A stretch of DNA of 64,000 bases, taken from positions 963,628 to 1,027,627 of the forward strand of contig NZ_CP116619.1 of assembly GCF_030409055.1 (NCBI RefSeq), given 5' to 3'. The stretch comes from Trichocoleus desertorum NBK24. GTDB taxonomy: Bacteria; Cyanobacteriota; Cyanobacteriia; FACHB-46. This document shows, piece by piece, positions 51,602 through 61,796 of the stretch. The translations under genes were made by a program, and so were the position numbers. How positions within the stretch are numbered: position 1 is the first letter of the stretch; each line of letters opens with the position of its first letter. Below the pieces are notes generated by a model. The model searched no databases, had not been told where the DNA came from, and was given only the letters and a program-made list of their open reading frames with translations.

Positions 51602-51942
51602 CGTATCGCATCGAAATTTCCAGCGTGGCAGAAGCAGAGGCAGACGCTGCATTTATTCAACTGTCCCAATTTATGTCTGCTGAGAAGGCGAGACAGTGGT
51701 ATGCAGGCTTGCTAAAAGCGATCGCGTCATTATCAGAAATGCCCAAACGCTGTCCGCTAGCACGAGAGAATCAATATTTTAGCCAAGAAATTCGGCAATT
51801 GCTTTACGGTCGAGGACGTAACTCATACCGTGTTCTTTTCACTGTTATTGAAGGTAATACAGCATCTACCGTTCGGATTCTTCACGTTCGACATGCTGCC
51901 CAAATTAGTCTAGGTGAGAGCCAGGGAACGGATGAAAGTTAA
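51598..51942 (+). CDS. RelE/ParE family toxin
   Basis: A 114-aa protein of the RelE/ParE superfamily. The blocks YRIEISSVAEAEADAAFIQL, KARQWYAGLLKAIASL, CPLARE, IRQLLYGRGRNSYRVLFTV and VRILHVRHAAQ are the conserved strands and helices. It is an mRNA interferase or gyrase poison neutralised by the upstream antitoxin. Overlap with the antitoxin by 4 bp implies coupling. The sequence does not decide between RelE and ParE mode. Confidence 0.85.
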   Translation: MTYRIEISSVAEAEADAAFIQLSQFMSAEKARQWYAGLLKAIASLSEMPKRCPLARENQYFSQEIRQLLYGRGRNSYRVLFTVIEGNTASTVRILHVRHAAQISLGESQGTDES

Positions 51943-52117
51943 CGTCAAATCTGGCTGGCGATCACCGCTATAAAGCTAGTGTAACTTTATTTACTTAATG
52001 ATATCTAGTGATGTACGACAAGCGCACTAAAGCTCTTATTCTTGCTGGCTCCGTATTCTCAATATCAACTACTTTGGGGCAAGTGGTTTCTATCGAATCT
52101 TGGCTAATAAAAGGGTT

Positions 52118-53354
52118 CAGTAGATCGCAAATTCTCTAGGAAAGGGGTAGGGTCAGGCTAAAAGCATTAGATCAAGCCATGACGACCTACCCATCTTCAT
52201 TATCTCCTGCTCCCGCTCTGACCGATGAAGGGACACTGGAAGCTGCCCTTGATTGTCTACTCGAGTCTGTTCCACTGAACATGAAAGGCGGATACACCCC
52301 CCAAGACCTATTCGAGATCCTGCTGCGGGCTGCCAGCCGAGGCGATAGCATCGAACACACGGCTCAACGCTTGCAAGGTACACCCAGTGGTAATGGTATC
52401 CGCTATCACTTGGACAAGTTGGATGAGATGGCCACACTGGAGAGCCAACTCAATGCGGCTCTGCAAAGCCGAATTCCACCCAAGATTTGCAGAAGGCAGC
52501 ATCGCATTGCCATCGATTTACACTTAATTCCCTACTACGGCAACCCAAGTGAGGTGGAGGCTCCCTACATCTACCGCTCTCAAGCTAAAGCTGGAACTAC
52601 CTCATTCTTCGCCTATGCCACCGTCTATGTCGTCTGTCGTCACAAACGTGTGACCCTAGGGATTCATGCAGTGCATCGTCAAGAAACCTTAGTGGCGACC
52701 CTGACTTATTTGCTCGCAAGGTTGAGTCCGCTGCGAGTCCGAGTCAAACGGCTTTACTTGGATCGAGGGTTTTATAGTGTCCCTGTCATCCGTTGGCTGA
52801 AGGCATTGCAGATTCCCTTCCTGATGCCTGCGGTGATTCGGGGCAAAACTGGAGGAACCCGTCAACTGCTAAGGGGACGGCGCAGCTACCAGACACCCTA
52901 CACCCTCAACAGTCCCCAGTATGGTTCGGTCAGCTGTCAGATGCGGGTGATTTGTAACTATTACAAAGGGCTCAAGGGCAAGCATGGGATTCAATACACT
53001 GTCTATGTACTGCACCGGGTGAAGGTTGCCCTACACCAGACCCATCGGCATTACAGAGACCGGTTTGGCATTGAGACCAGTTACAGGATCAAGAACCAGT
53101 GTCGCATCCGCACCACGAGTAAAAATCCTGTAACCCGCTTTCTGTTTGTCGCTCTAGCGTTTGTCTTGGTCAATCTTTGGGTGTATTTGCTGTGGTTCTT
53201 TATCAGTTGGACGCAACGAGGAGGACGAGTGGTTTACCGGGAACTGTTTGCGCTCAAGACAATGCTGGAGTTCCTATCCCAAGCAGTGGAGCGGCATTTT
53301 CCAGTCATCACAGCAATCTACTTACCCGCTCTGGAATGAATTTGCGATCTACTG
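52118..53354 (+). mobile_element. ISH3-like insertion sequence, copy 2
   Basis: 1237 bp with 17-bp ends CAGTAGATCGCAAATTC and GAATTTGCGATCTACTG and target duplication GGGTT (52113-52117 and 53355-53359). Confidence 0.94.
52179..53339 (+). CDS. ISH3-like transposase, copy 2
   Basis: A 386-aa DDE transposase identical in protein to the copy in hsdM, with D113, D195 and E299 as the likely triad. Silent differences from copy 1 are concentrated in the last 150 bp. The reading frame is complete, so it is a probable source of active transposase for all three copies. Confidence 0.93.
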   Translation: MTTYPSSLSPAPALTDEGTLEAALDCLLESVPLNMKGGYTPQDLFEILLRAASRGDSIEHTAQRLQGTPSGNGIRYHLDKLDEMATLESQLNAALQSRIPPKICRRQHRIAIDLHLIPYYGNPSEVEAPYIYRSQAKAGTTSFFAYATVYVVCRHKRVTLGIHAVHRQETLVATLTYLLARLSPLRVRVKRLYLDRGFYSVPVIRWLKALQIPFLMPAVIRGKTGGTRQLLRGRRSYQTPYTLNSPQYGSVSCQMRVICNYYKGLKGKHGIQYTVYVLHRVKVALHQTHRHYRDRFGIETSYRIKNQCRIRTTSKNPVTRFLFVALAFVLVNLWVYLLWFFISWTQRGGRVVYRELFALKTMLEFLSQAVERHFPVITAIYLPALE

Positions 53355-53498
53355 GGGTTAGTTGGAATACCTAATCTACTGATATGGTTTTACGTTTTAT
53401 ACTGCTATCTCACATTCAAGCCACCAAAACCAACAAGAAGCCATATAAGAAAAATTCAGTCAATGATGAGGCAAGATAAGGAGCTAAGGTTTAGGACT

Positions 53499-54735
53499 CA
53501 GTAGATCGCAAATTCTCTAAGAAAAGGGTAGGGTCAGGCTAAAAGCATTAGATCAAGCCATGACGACCTACCCATCCTCATTCTCTCCTGCTCCCGCTTT
53601 AACCGACGAAGGGACACTGGAAGCCGCCCTTGATTGTCTACTCGAGTCTGTTCCACTGAACATGGAAGGTGGATACACCCCCCAAGACCTATTCGAGATC
53701 CTGCTACGCGCTGCCAGTCGAGGGGATAGCATCGAACACACGGCTCAACGCTTACAAGGCGTGCCTAGTGGTAATGGTATCCGCTATCACTTGGACAAAT
53801 TAGATGAGATGGCGACCTTGGAGAGCCAACTTAATGCAGCTCTGCAAAGCCGAATTCCACCCAAGATTCGCAGAAAAAAGCATCGCCTTGCTATCGACTT
53901 ACACTTGATTCCCTACTACGGCAACCCGAGTGAGGTGGAGGCTCCCTACATCTACCGCTCTCAAGCTAAAGCTGGAACTACCTCATTCTTCGCCTATGCC
54001 ACCGTCTATGTCGTCTGTCGTCACAAACGTGTGACCCTGGGGATTCATGCAGTGCATCGGCAGGAAACCTTAGTGGCGACCCTAACTTATCTGCTAGCAA
54101 GGTTGAGTCCGCTGCGAGTCCGGGTCAAACGGCTTTACCTGGACCGAGGGTTTTATAGTGTCCCTGTCATCCGTTGGCTGAAGGCATTACAGATTCCCTT
54201 CCTGATGCCTGCGGTGATTCGGGGCAAAACTGGAGGAACCCGTCAACTGCTAAGGGGACGGCGCAGCTACCAGACCCGCTACACCCTCAACAGCCCCCAG
54301 TATGGTTCGGTCAACTGTCAGATGCGGGTCATTTGTAACTATTACAAAGGGCTCAAGGGCAAGCATGGGATTCAATACACTGTCTATGTACTGCACCGGG
54401 TGAAGATTGCCCTACACCAGACCCATCGACATTACAGAGATCGTTTTGGCATTGAAACCAGCTACAGGATCAAGAACCAGTGTCGCATCCGCACCACGAG
54501 TAAAAATCCTGTAACGCGCTTTTTGTTTGTTGCTCTAGCGTTTGTCCTGGTCAATCTTTGGGTGTATTTGCTGTGGTTCTTCATCAGTTGGGCGCAACGA
54601 GGAGGACGAGTGGTTTACCGAGAACTGTTTGCCCTCAAGACAATGCTGGAATTCCTGTCCCAGGCAGTGGAGCGGCATTTTCCAGTCATCACAGCCATCT
54701 ACTTACCCGCTCTGGAATGAATTTGCGATCTACTG
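53499..54735 (+). mobile_element. ISH3-like insertion sequence, copy 3
   Basis: 1237 bp, same ends, target duplication GGACT (53494-53498 and 54736-54740). It lies 144 bp from copy 2 in the same orientation, and both sit in the same host gene. Confidence 0.94.
53560..54720 (+). CDS. ISH3-like transposase, copy 3
   Basis: A 386-aa DDE transposase differing from copies 1 and 2 at about a dozen residues (for example F8, E36, IRRKKHRLA at 103-111, R240). The triad D113, D195, E299 is retained. The divergence shows that it arrived separately from copy 2 and is not a tandem duplicate. Confidence 0.93.
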   Translation: MTTYPSSFSPAPALTDEGTLEAALDCLLESVPLNMEGGYTPQDLFEILLRAASRGDSIEHTAQRLQGVPSGNGIRYHLDKLDEMATLESQLNAALQSRIPPKIRRKKHRLAIDLHLIPYYGNPSEVEAPYIYRSQAKAGTTSFFAYATVYVVCRHKRVTLGIHAVHRQETLVATLTYLLARLSPLRVRVKRLYLDRGFYSVPVIRWLKALQIPFLMPAVIRGKTGGTRQLLRGRRSYQTRYTLNSPQYGSVNCQMRVICNYYKGLKGKHGIQYTVYVLHRVKIALHQTHRHYRDRFGIETSYRIKNQCRIRTTSKNPVTRFLFVALAFVLVNLWVYLLWFFISWAQRGGRVVYRELFALKTMLEFLSQAVERHFPVITAIYLPALE

Positions 54736-55572
54736 GGACTATTTCAGATAAAGAGACATTGAAGCGTTTATGGAGGCTTGATCAACAAGCCTATGGGGAC
54801 TACAACATTGATATTGAAGTTTTTATGGAATGGTGGACACAATACCCACCCGGAATTCTACTCATGACACGTGGATCAAAAATCTTGGGCTCGATAGGAA
54901 TATGGCCTCTTACTGAAGAGTGCTTCGAAGAAATCAAGGAACTCCAGAAGAAAGAAAAAAATATTCGTGCTCATGATATCTTTTCGCAAGCCGAGGCCTT
55001 CAAATGTAAAACCTGGTATATATCTGGAATAATGCTGAATACGCCTGAGCAAAATTTCCATTTATTAATTGCCCAAGCTTTGCATAATTGGGCGCAAATA
55101 GTTTCTAGTACAGGTTTGTTTAAATTTCTAGCTCTTGCCTATACTCGTGAAGATCAAGATTTATTAGAGCTGCTTGATTTCCAAGAACACTGTTCCAACC
55201 CACCCAAAGGTTTTCTTCCGACTTACTACCGGAGTGTTGAAGATAAAACCGATATCGATGAATTGATAAAAAGTTTAAAGAACTGCTGAATATAACTAAC
55301 GTCTTACGGCTGCTTCAGCGACGGGGAAACGCAGCATACACACCCCTATACCCCTTTAGGCAGTGCATTTATTCTAGAGTTGCGTGGCTAGATACAGCGA
55401 GCTATCACTAACAAAATTTAGCTAGATGTGCTTACCGTCTTCACGTAGCAATTGAGATTGAAGAATGCGATCGCACCCCTCAATTTATAAAAACTCCCCA
55501 GATACCGAGCAGGATTGGTAATCTAGAGCTTACTGGATCATGATTATTTAAGAACCATCGCTCTGTATTGCT

Positions 55573-58500
55573 ATGACTAGCCCCTTCCTCGCGCGTCTTC
55601 ACAGTCCCGATCGCCCTGTTCTTGTGTTTGATGGGGCAATGGGCACCTCGCTGCAAACCCAGAACCTAACGGCTGAAGACTTTGGTGGACCAGAGTACGA
55701 AGGGTGCAATGAGTATTTAATCCACACGAAGCCAGAAGCCGTTGTCAAGGTGCATCGCGACTTCCTGATTGCGGGAGCCGATGTCATTGAAACCGATACG
55801 TTTGGCGCTAGCTCGTTTGTGCTGGCTGAGTACGACTTGGCAGACAAAGCTTATTACCTCAACAAAGCTGCGGCTGAGCTGGCGAAGGGTGTAGCGGCTG
55901 AGTTTTCTACGCCAGAAAAACCGCGATTTGTGGCGGGTTCGATGGGGCCAGGAACCAAACTGCCGACGCTGGGCAACATCGACTACGACACCCTAAAAGC
56001 CGCTTTTGCCGAGCAAGCCGAAGGGCTGTTTGATGGTGGGGTGGACTTGTTTATTATCGAGACTTGCCAGGACGTGCTGCAAATTAAGGCGGCGCTGAAT
56101 GCGGTGGAGTCGGTGTTTCAGAAGAAGGGCGATCGCCGGGCGTTGATGGTGTCGGTGACGATGGAAGTTCAGGGCACGATGCTGGTTGGCTCTGATATTA
56201 GTGCCGTATTGTCGATTCTGGAGCCGTACGCGATCGATATTTTGGGCCTCAACTGCGCCACTGGCCCCGATCGCATGGCCGAACACATCAAGTATCTGTG
56301 TGAATATTCGCCGTTTGTGGTTTCTTGTATCCCCAACGCAGGTCTACCCGAAAACGTTGGCGGTCACGCTCACTACAAGCTAACCCCGATGGAACTGCGG
56401 ATGGCGTTGATGCGGTTTATCGAAGATTGGGGCGTGCAGGTAATTGGTGGTTGCTGCGGGACTCGACCCGATCACATTCAGCAATTAGCCGAGGTCGCTC
56501 AAACCCTCACGCCTAAAACTCGCGAAGTGCGCCCCTCCTCTGAGGCTACGGGTCGGGCGCCCATCCATTATGTGCCATCAGCGGCTTCGATCTACAGCGC
56601 TCAACCCTATGAGCAAGATAATTCGTTCTTGATTGTGGGTGAACGCCTCAATGCCAGCGGTTCTAAAAAGTGCCGCGACTTGCTCAACGCGGAAGATTGG
56701 GATGGCTTGGTGTCGCTGGCGAAGGCTCAGGTGCGCGAAGGAGCCCATATTCTTGATGTCAACGTCGATTATGTGGGACGCGACGGCGTGCGGGATATGC
56801 GGGAATTAGTGTCGCGCCTGGTGACGAACGTAACGCTGCCCCTGATGCTCGACTCGACCGAGTGGGAAAAGATGGAGGCGGGGCTGAAAGTTGCGGGCGG
56901 TAAGTGCCTACTGAACTCCACCAACTATGAAGACGGTGAAGATCGATTTTTCAAAGTCTTGGAACTGGCGAAAGAATATGGGGCGGGTGTGGTTGTCGGC
57001 ACCATTGATGAAGAAGGAATGGCCCGCACCGCTGAGAGGAAATTCGCGATCGCTCAACGCGCCTATCGAGCCGCTGTGGAGTACGGCATCCCTGCCCACG
57101 AAATCTTCTTTGACCCGCTCGCCTTACCGATCTCGACTGGGATTGAGGAAGACCGCGCTAACGGCAAAGCCACGATTGAAGCGATTCGCCGGATTCGGAC
57201 TGAGTTGCCTGGTTGCCACATGATTCTGGGTGTCTCCAATATCTCTTTCGGTCTGAACCCAGCCGCACGAATTGTCTTGAACTCGATGTTCTTGCATGAG
57301 GCGATGGAGGCAGGGATGGATGCCGCGATCGTCAGCCCTAACAAGATTCTGCCGTTGGCGAAGATCGAACCAGAACACCAAGAAGTGTGTCGCAAGCTGA
57401 TTTATGATGAGCGGCAATTTGAGGGAGATGTTTGTGTTTATGATCCACTGGGCGAACTGACAACGTTGTTTGAGGGCAAGACTACCAAGCGCGATCGCTC
57501 AGAAGATGACAAACTCCCCGTTGAAGAACGCCTAAAGCGCCACATCATTGATGGTGAAAGAATTGGCTTAGAAGAACAACTCACCAAAGCCCTGGAGAAG
57601 TATCCTCCTTTGGAAATCGTCAACACCTTCTTGCTTGATGGCATGAAAGTCGTAGGCGAACTATTTGGCTCAGGGCAAATGCAACTTCCTTTCGTGTTGC
57701 AATCAGCAGAAACCATGAAAGCCGCCGTTGCCCATTTAGAACCATTCATGGAAAAGGAGGAATCGGGACAGGCCAAGGGAACGGTGGTAATTGCGACGGT
57801 AAAAGGAGATGTGCATGACATCGGCAAAAACCTAGTAGATATTATCCTCACCAACAACGGCTACAAAGTCGTCAACATCGGCATCAAGCAGCCTGTAGAC
57901 AACATCATCGAGGCTTACGAAAAACATCAGGCCGACTGTATTGCCATGAGCGGTCTGCTGGTGAAATCCACCGCGTTCATGAAGGAGAACTTGGAGATAT
58001 TCAACGAGCGAGGAATTACCGTTCCTGTGATTCTCGGTGGCGCAGCACTCACGCCCAAGTTCGTGAATGAAGATTGCCGTCGCGCCTACAAAGGCCAGGT
58101 AATCTACGGCAAAGATGCCTTCTCCGATCTACATTTCATGGATAAACTCATGCCTGCTAAAGCTGCGGGTGAATGGGACGATCGCGTGGGATTTTTAGGT
58201 GAGGAGAGAGGAGTGAGGAGTGAGGAGTTAGAGCAAGAACTTAGCGCTCAAGGAGATAACGCGATCGCCAGTAATGACTCTGGATTACCCCTCACCCCTG
58301 ACTCCTCACCCCTCACTGAAAACACCCAGCGCTCAGAAGCGATCGCGATTGATATCCCTCGACCCACTCCTCCTTTCTGGGGTACACAAGTTTTACAACC
58401 TGAGGATATCCCTGTGGAGGAGCTATTTGAATATCTCGATCTGCAAGCACTGATCGCAGGGCAGTGGCAGTTTCGCAAGCCTAGAGAGCAATCTCGCGAA

Positions 58501-59181
58501 GAGTATGATGCTTTCTTGCAGGAGAAGGTTTATCCAGTTCTGGAGCAGTGGAAACAGAAGATCGTGGAGGAGAAACTACTCCATCCCCAAGCCATCTACG
58601 GATACTTCCCTTGTCAGGCGGAAGGAAACTCTCTGCATCTATATGATCCCTCTGTAGGAACCAATAGTTCGCCCTTACCAGAACCAACCGCGACCTTTAA
58701 ATTCCCTCGTCAGCGATCGCTCCGTCGCTTCTGCATTGCCGATTTCTTCGCTCCCAAGGAGTCAGGCCAGATCGATGTTTTCCCGATGCAAGCGGTAACA
58801 ATGGGCGAGATTGCCACGGAATATGCCAAAAAGTTATTTGAAGGTAACAACTACACCGACTATCTCTATTTCCACGGGCTAGCAGTGCAGATGGCGGAAG
58901 CTCTGGCTGAGTGGCTTCACGCTCGTATCCGTCGCGAACTTGGGTTTGGCAACGAAGACCCCGCAAACATCCGGGATATCTTGGCGCAGCGCTATCGGGG
59001 TTCTCGGTACAGCTTTGGTTATCCTGCCTGCCCAAATATGCAAGACCAGTACAAATTGCTGGACTTGTTAGGCAGCGATCGCATCCACTTACACATGGAT
59101 GAAAGCGAACAACTCTATCCAGAGCAATCGACCACAGCGATGATTGTCTACCATCCTGAAGCGAAATACTTTAGCGCTTAA
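55573..59181 (+). CDS. metH: Cobalamin-dependent methionine synthase
   Basis: A 1202-aa modular enzyme transferring methyl from 5-methyltetrahydrofolate to homocysteine through cobalamin. The domains are in order. The homocysteine domain spans about 1-330 ([10 protein letters not shown]; zinc Cys in LGLNCATGP and [10 protein letters not shown]). The pterin domain spans about 345-620 ([29 protein letters not shown]). The cobalamin domain spans about 640-870 ([11 protein letters not shown], with H748 as the lower axial ligand). The activation domain spans about 935-1202 ([21 protein letters not shown]). Residues 877-930 form an unusual low-complexity insertion ([22 protein letters not shown]) in the linker between the cobalamin and activation domains. 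Confidence 0.97.
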   Translation: MTSPFLARLHSPDRPVLVFDGAMGTSLQTQNLTAEDFGGPEYEGCNEYLIHTKPEAVVKVHRDFLIAGADVIETDTFGASSFVLAEYDLADKAYYLNKAAAELAKGVAAEFSTPEKPRFVAGSMGPGTKLPTLGNIDYDTLKAAFAEQAEGLFDGGVDLFIIETCQDVLQIKAALNAVESVFQKKGDRRALMVSVTMEVQGTMLVGSDISAVLSILEPYAIDILGLNCATGPDRMAEHIKYLCEYSPFVVSCIPNAGLPENVGGHAHYKLTPMELRMALMRFIEDWGVQVIGGCCGTRPDHIQQLAEVAQTLTPKTREVRPSSEATGRAPIHYVPSAASIYSAQPYEQDNSFLIVGERLNASGSKKCRDLLNAEDWDGLVSLAKAQVREGAHILDVNVDYVGRDGVRDMRELVSRLVTNVTLPLMLDSTEWEKMEAGLKVAGGKCLLNSTNYEDGEDRFFKVLELAKEYGAGVVVGTIDEEGMARTAERKFAIAQRAYRAAVEYGIPAHEIFFDPLALPISTGIEEDRANGKATIEAIRRIRTELPGCHMILGVSNISFGLNPAARIVLNSMFLHEAMEAGMDAAIVSPNKILPLAKIEPEHQEVCRKLIYDERQFEGDVCVYDPLGELTTLFEGKTTKRDRSEDDKLPVEERLKRHIIDGERIGLEEQLTKALEKYPPLEIVNTFLLDGMKVVGELFGSGQMQLPFVLQSAETMKAAVAHLEPFMEKEESGQAKGTVVIATVKGDVHDIGKNLVDIILTNNGYKVVNIGIKQPVDNIIEAYEKHQADCIAMSGLLVKSTAFMKENLEIFNERGITVPVILGGAALTPKFVNEDCRRAYKGQVIYGKDAFSDLHFMDKLMPAKAAGEWDDRVGFLGEERGVRSEELEQELSAQGDNAIASNDSGLPLTPDSSPLTENTQRSEAIAIDIPRPTPPFWGTQVLQPEDIPVEELFEYLDLQALIAGQWQFRKPREQSREEYDAFLQEKVYPVLEQWKQKIVEEKLLHPQAIYGYFPCQAEGNSLHLYDPSVGTNSSPLPEPTATFKFPRQRSLRRFCIADFFAPKESGQIDVFPMQAVTMGEIATEYAKKLFEGNNYTDYLYFHGLAVQMAEALAEWLHARIRRELGFGNEDPANIRDILAQRYRGSRYSFGYPACPNMQDQYKLLDLLGSDRIHLHMDESEQLYPEQSTTAMIVYHPEAKYFSA

Positions 59182-59267
59182 AAGATAAATAAGGGCGATC
59201 GCTAAGCTTTTTATCTTCTGTAAACTGCTCTGGCGATCGCGATTATCATCCAGGGAAAAGGCACTGG

Positions 59268-59735
59268 ATGAACCTTATGAAACTTGAAAGTTCTGCGTTT
59301 GAGGCTGATAGCTTAATTCCCGCGAAGTACACCTGCGACGGTGCCAATATTTCTCCGCCTTTGAGCTGGGACGCACCACCCGCCGAAACGGAAAGCTTGG
59401 CGTTGATTGTGGATGATCCCGACGCTCCGGTCGGTATTTTTGTGCATTGGGTCGTTTACGACTTACCGCCAGAAACCCTCCACATGCCCGAAGGTATCGC
59501 TCCCCAAGCCACACTCCTCAAAGGCGGCACCCACGGTAAAAACGACTTTGGCAATCTAGGGTACGGAGGCCCCTGTCCTCCCAATGGCACCCACCACTAT
59601 TTGTTCAAGCTCTACGCACTCGATCGGGCCTTATCTTTGCAGCCAGGAATCACTAAAGCGCAATTGGAAGCAGCCATGAATGGACATATTCTAGCGGCAG
59701 CGGAATTAGTGGGTCATTACGCCAGATCCCGCTGA
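59268..59735 (+). CDS. YbhB/YbcL (PEBP) family protein
   Basis: A 155-aa protein of the phosphatidylethanolamine-binding family. It has FEADSLIPAKYTCDGANISPPLSW, the ligand-site block SLALIVDDPDAPVGIFVHWVVYDLP, and GYGGPCPPNGTHHYLFKLYALD. There is no signal peptide, so it is cytoplasmic. ATG codons lie at 59268 and 59277; the choice does not affect the domain. The ligand and role in bacteria are not established. It is 86 bp after metH on the same strand, but the gap contains HIP1 sites and no clear link in function. Confidence 0.9.
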   Translation: MNLMKLESSAFEADSLIPAKYTCDGANISPPLSWDAPPAETESLALIVDDPDAPVGIFVHWVVYDLPPETLHMPEGIAPQATLLKGGTHGKNDFGNLGYGGPCPPNGTHHYLFKLYALDRALSLQPGITKAQLEAAMNGHILAAAELVGHYARSR

Positions 59736-59745
59736 AGCCCTGCTG

Positions 59746-61719
59746 TTATTGTTTAGGACGCTCACCGTTTTTACCAAACTTGGTGGTGTCTTGCCAAGCG
59801 CTGCCAATGCCCTGCAAGATGCCGCGACCCACTAACCCAATCCCTCGCCCAACTACTTCAGTGAGAACGTAAACTAAACCACTACCAAAAAACGCGATCG
59901 CAGAGCGAAACCGGGGCGCGATCGCATCTCTAGTTTCTAGTACCAAAGTGACAGCAAGTTGCAAACCTGATAGTTCTCTGAGTTCTTGGTTGCGAGGTGC
60001 ATAAATTGAGATCTTAGCAATTCCTCGACTATCTAAAACTAGTAATTCATATTGACTTTCAAAAATTGCTTTCGGTTCATCTACAAACTTTTCTAGCCGA
60101 TATTTCCAAGACAAACTATTTCTAAATCGCTCAATTTCACGAGTAGAAATGAGACGGCGATCGTAAAAAGACTGCTTGATTGCCTCTACATCAGCAAAAC
60201 GATTTAGCAGGGGTTGCATGACCGAGGTGGCAACTTGAACCAATAAATTTTGCAGTAAGCATTCCGCTCGTGCTAAGGCTTCAGGGGTATCAGCGGCATA
60301 AGCCACATTATCCACAACCAATGGTGTCTGAAACAATAAATAGGCAAACAGTTCTAAGCTAAGGGGAATTCGATTCAGCATCTCCCTTTGAACAGTTGGG
60401 GCATCTTGTAACAGAACACTCACAACTTCTAAATTCAGCGATCCCAACCGCAACGTATAGTATTTACCAAAAAAATCTGTGGTTGTTGCTACCCACAAAT
60501 CTCGAATAATTGCAGTGTGTTTCTCTAGCAATTGTGCGGGTTGCACCTCAGCAAATCGCAACTCATCTAATGTTTCCTCCAATTTACGCAGAATGATATA
60601 GAGCAGTTCTCGCTTCTTTTCCTCTCGCAGAATATCGATTTCTAAAGGGTGATTTGTGAGATTTTGCAAAGGAGATTGCAACTTGCTCACGGTGCGATCA
60701 AACAACCGCGATTGCAAAGGTCGCACTGCCAATTCTGATGCAGGAGATGAACTGGCGACGAGATTGGAGCGAGTCGGTGGTAGGGAGTTAGAGGCTGGCG
60801 ACCTAGAAGCTACAGGTGAAGTGAGACGGCGATCGCTGGTAGCAAATCGGGCTGATGTAGAAACCAATGGGCGATCGCGTAGTGAGGATGAAGGACGACC
60901 TGCCGGGGCTAGCAGCCGATTCACAAGCCAGCGGGCCGCGCGCAGTTCTCGCCACCGTCCAGCTAAAACGGCGCGATCGAGGACGGACAATCCGGGTCTT
61001 CGCAGTTGGGCGGTGACCTCTGCTAAAGCTAAATCAATTTGCTGTAAGCCTGCTAAGCGTTGATTTTGCCAAAGAATCAGCAGGGGATTGAGAGGAGCGG
61101 GGATGGGCGTAGAGGTGCGATCGCTAGTTGATACGCCCATCGGCTCAGCTGCGATCGCCTCAGTTAAAAGCTCGGCTGGCCAGTAAGTTTGCCCCGTTAC
61201 GACCTGGCGGATAGCGGTTAATAACTCTGAGGCTTTTGTTCCTTTGGCACAATATCCTTCTACGCCGATTTGTCGGGCTGCGGCCACCATTGCATCGGGC
61301 TGGGAGGCACTGAGAAGCAGAATCGGAATTTGCGGATGCTGTTGTCTTAGGACTTGGCAGAGTTGCAGCCCAACTGATGAGCTTTGGCTCTCCACCTCTG
61401 GGGCTACGGCCTCCTCCAACCCTAAATTCAGAATGATCAGGTTTACCGTCGGGCTATCTGACAACGGTTTTAGGGAATCGAGTGGCGCTAGATTGGTTGG
61501 CTCTAATACGGCTGGCGCGAGATCTAGGGCAAGATCTAGGGCAAGATCTGGGGCGAGATCTGGCGGGGAAGACGTTGCCAAAATCTCTAGCGCGGCTGTG
61601 CTTGTCTCTGCTTCCGCAACCACTTGCAGATCAGGAAACTGCTCCAGCCAAGTACGCAATCCCAGCCGGAACACCAAATCATCATCAATGAGTAGCAACT
61701 TCACTAGCAATTCTGTCAT
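59746..61719 (-). CDS. DUF3685 response-regulator-like protein with degenerate receiver
   Basis: A 657-aa cyanobacterial protein. The N-terminal receiver-like domain has the acidic pair in LLLIDDDLVFRLGL, the switch Ser in IPILLLSAS and Lys159 in GVEGYCAKG. The phospho-acceptor position is Asn98 (NLIILNLGL) where an Asp is expected. A DLAPDLALDLALDLAP repeat (residues 54-69) loops out of the domain and is encoded by a short DNA repeat near 61516-61560. The C-terminal two thirds are the DUF3685 region (ILREEKKRELLYIILRKLEETLDEL, YKLEKFVDEP-type blocks). It ends with a possible amphipathic or membrane segment. Probably a phosphorylation-independent regulator. Confidence 0.85.
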   Translation of the reverse strand: MTELLVKLLLIDDDLVFRLGLRTWLEQFPDLQVVAEAETSTAALEILATSSPPDLAPDLALDLALDLAPAVLEPTNLAPLDSLKPLSDSPTVNLIILNLGLEEAVAPEVESQSSSVGLQLCQVLRQQHPQIPILLLSASQPDAMVAAARQIGVEGYCAKGTKASELLTAIRQVVTGQTYWPAELLTEAIAAEPMGVSTSDRTSTPIPAPLNPLLILWQNQRLAGLQQIDLALAEVTAQLRRPGLSVLDRAVLAGRWRELRAARWLVNRLLAPAGRPSSSLRDRPLVSTSARFATSDRRLTSPVASRSPASNSLPPTRSNLVASSSPASELAVRPLQSRLFDRTVSKLQSPLQNLTNHPLEIDILREEKKRELLYIILRKLEETLDELRFAEVQPAQLLEKHTAIIRDLWVATTTDFFGKYYTLRLGSLNLEVVSVLLQDAPTVQREMLNRIPLSLELFAYLLFQTPLVVDNVAYAADTPEALARAECLLQNLLVQVATSVMQPLLNRFADVEAIKQSFYDRRLISTREIERFRNSLSWKYRLEKFVDEPKAIFESQYELLVLDSRGIAKISIYAPRNQELRELSGLQLAVTLVLETRDAIAPRFRSAIAFFGSGLVYVLTEVVGRGIGLVGRGILQGIGSAWQDTTKFGKNGERPKQ

Positions 61720-61796
61720 CGCGCTTTTGAGCGCCCCACGCTCCCAACGGCCGAATCCAAGATTGACGCTAGCATACTTAGGTGACTTCCGAGCGT

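Larger units (their letters stand above)
52011..55289 (+). pseudogene. GNAT-like membrane protein gene interrupted by two ISH3-like copies
   Basis: Joining 52011-52117, 53360-53498 and 54741-55289 removes both IS copies and one copy of each target duplication. It restores a continuous frame of 264 codons and a stop. The N-terminal part is hydrophobic (ALILAGSVFSISTTLGQVV, GIPNLLIWFYVLYCYLTF). The rest reads SDKETLKRLWRLDQQAYGDY and GSKILGSIGIWPLTEECF, resembling a GNAT acetyltransferase core. The joint across the first IS is IKGLVGIPN and across the second RFRTISDKE. The assignment to GNAT is by pattern only. Confidence 0.82.

Noticed and set aside
54558-55289. 243-aa frame starting inside ISH3-like copy 3 as an intact gene
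   Set aside because: The first 60 or so codons are IS sequence in a non-transposase frame; the true gene begins at 52011 and is interrupted.
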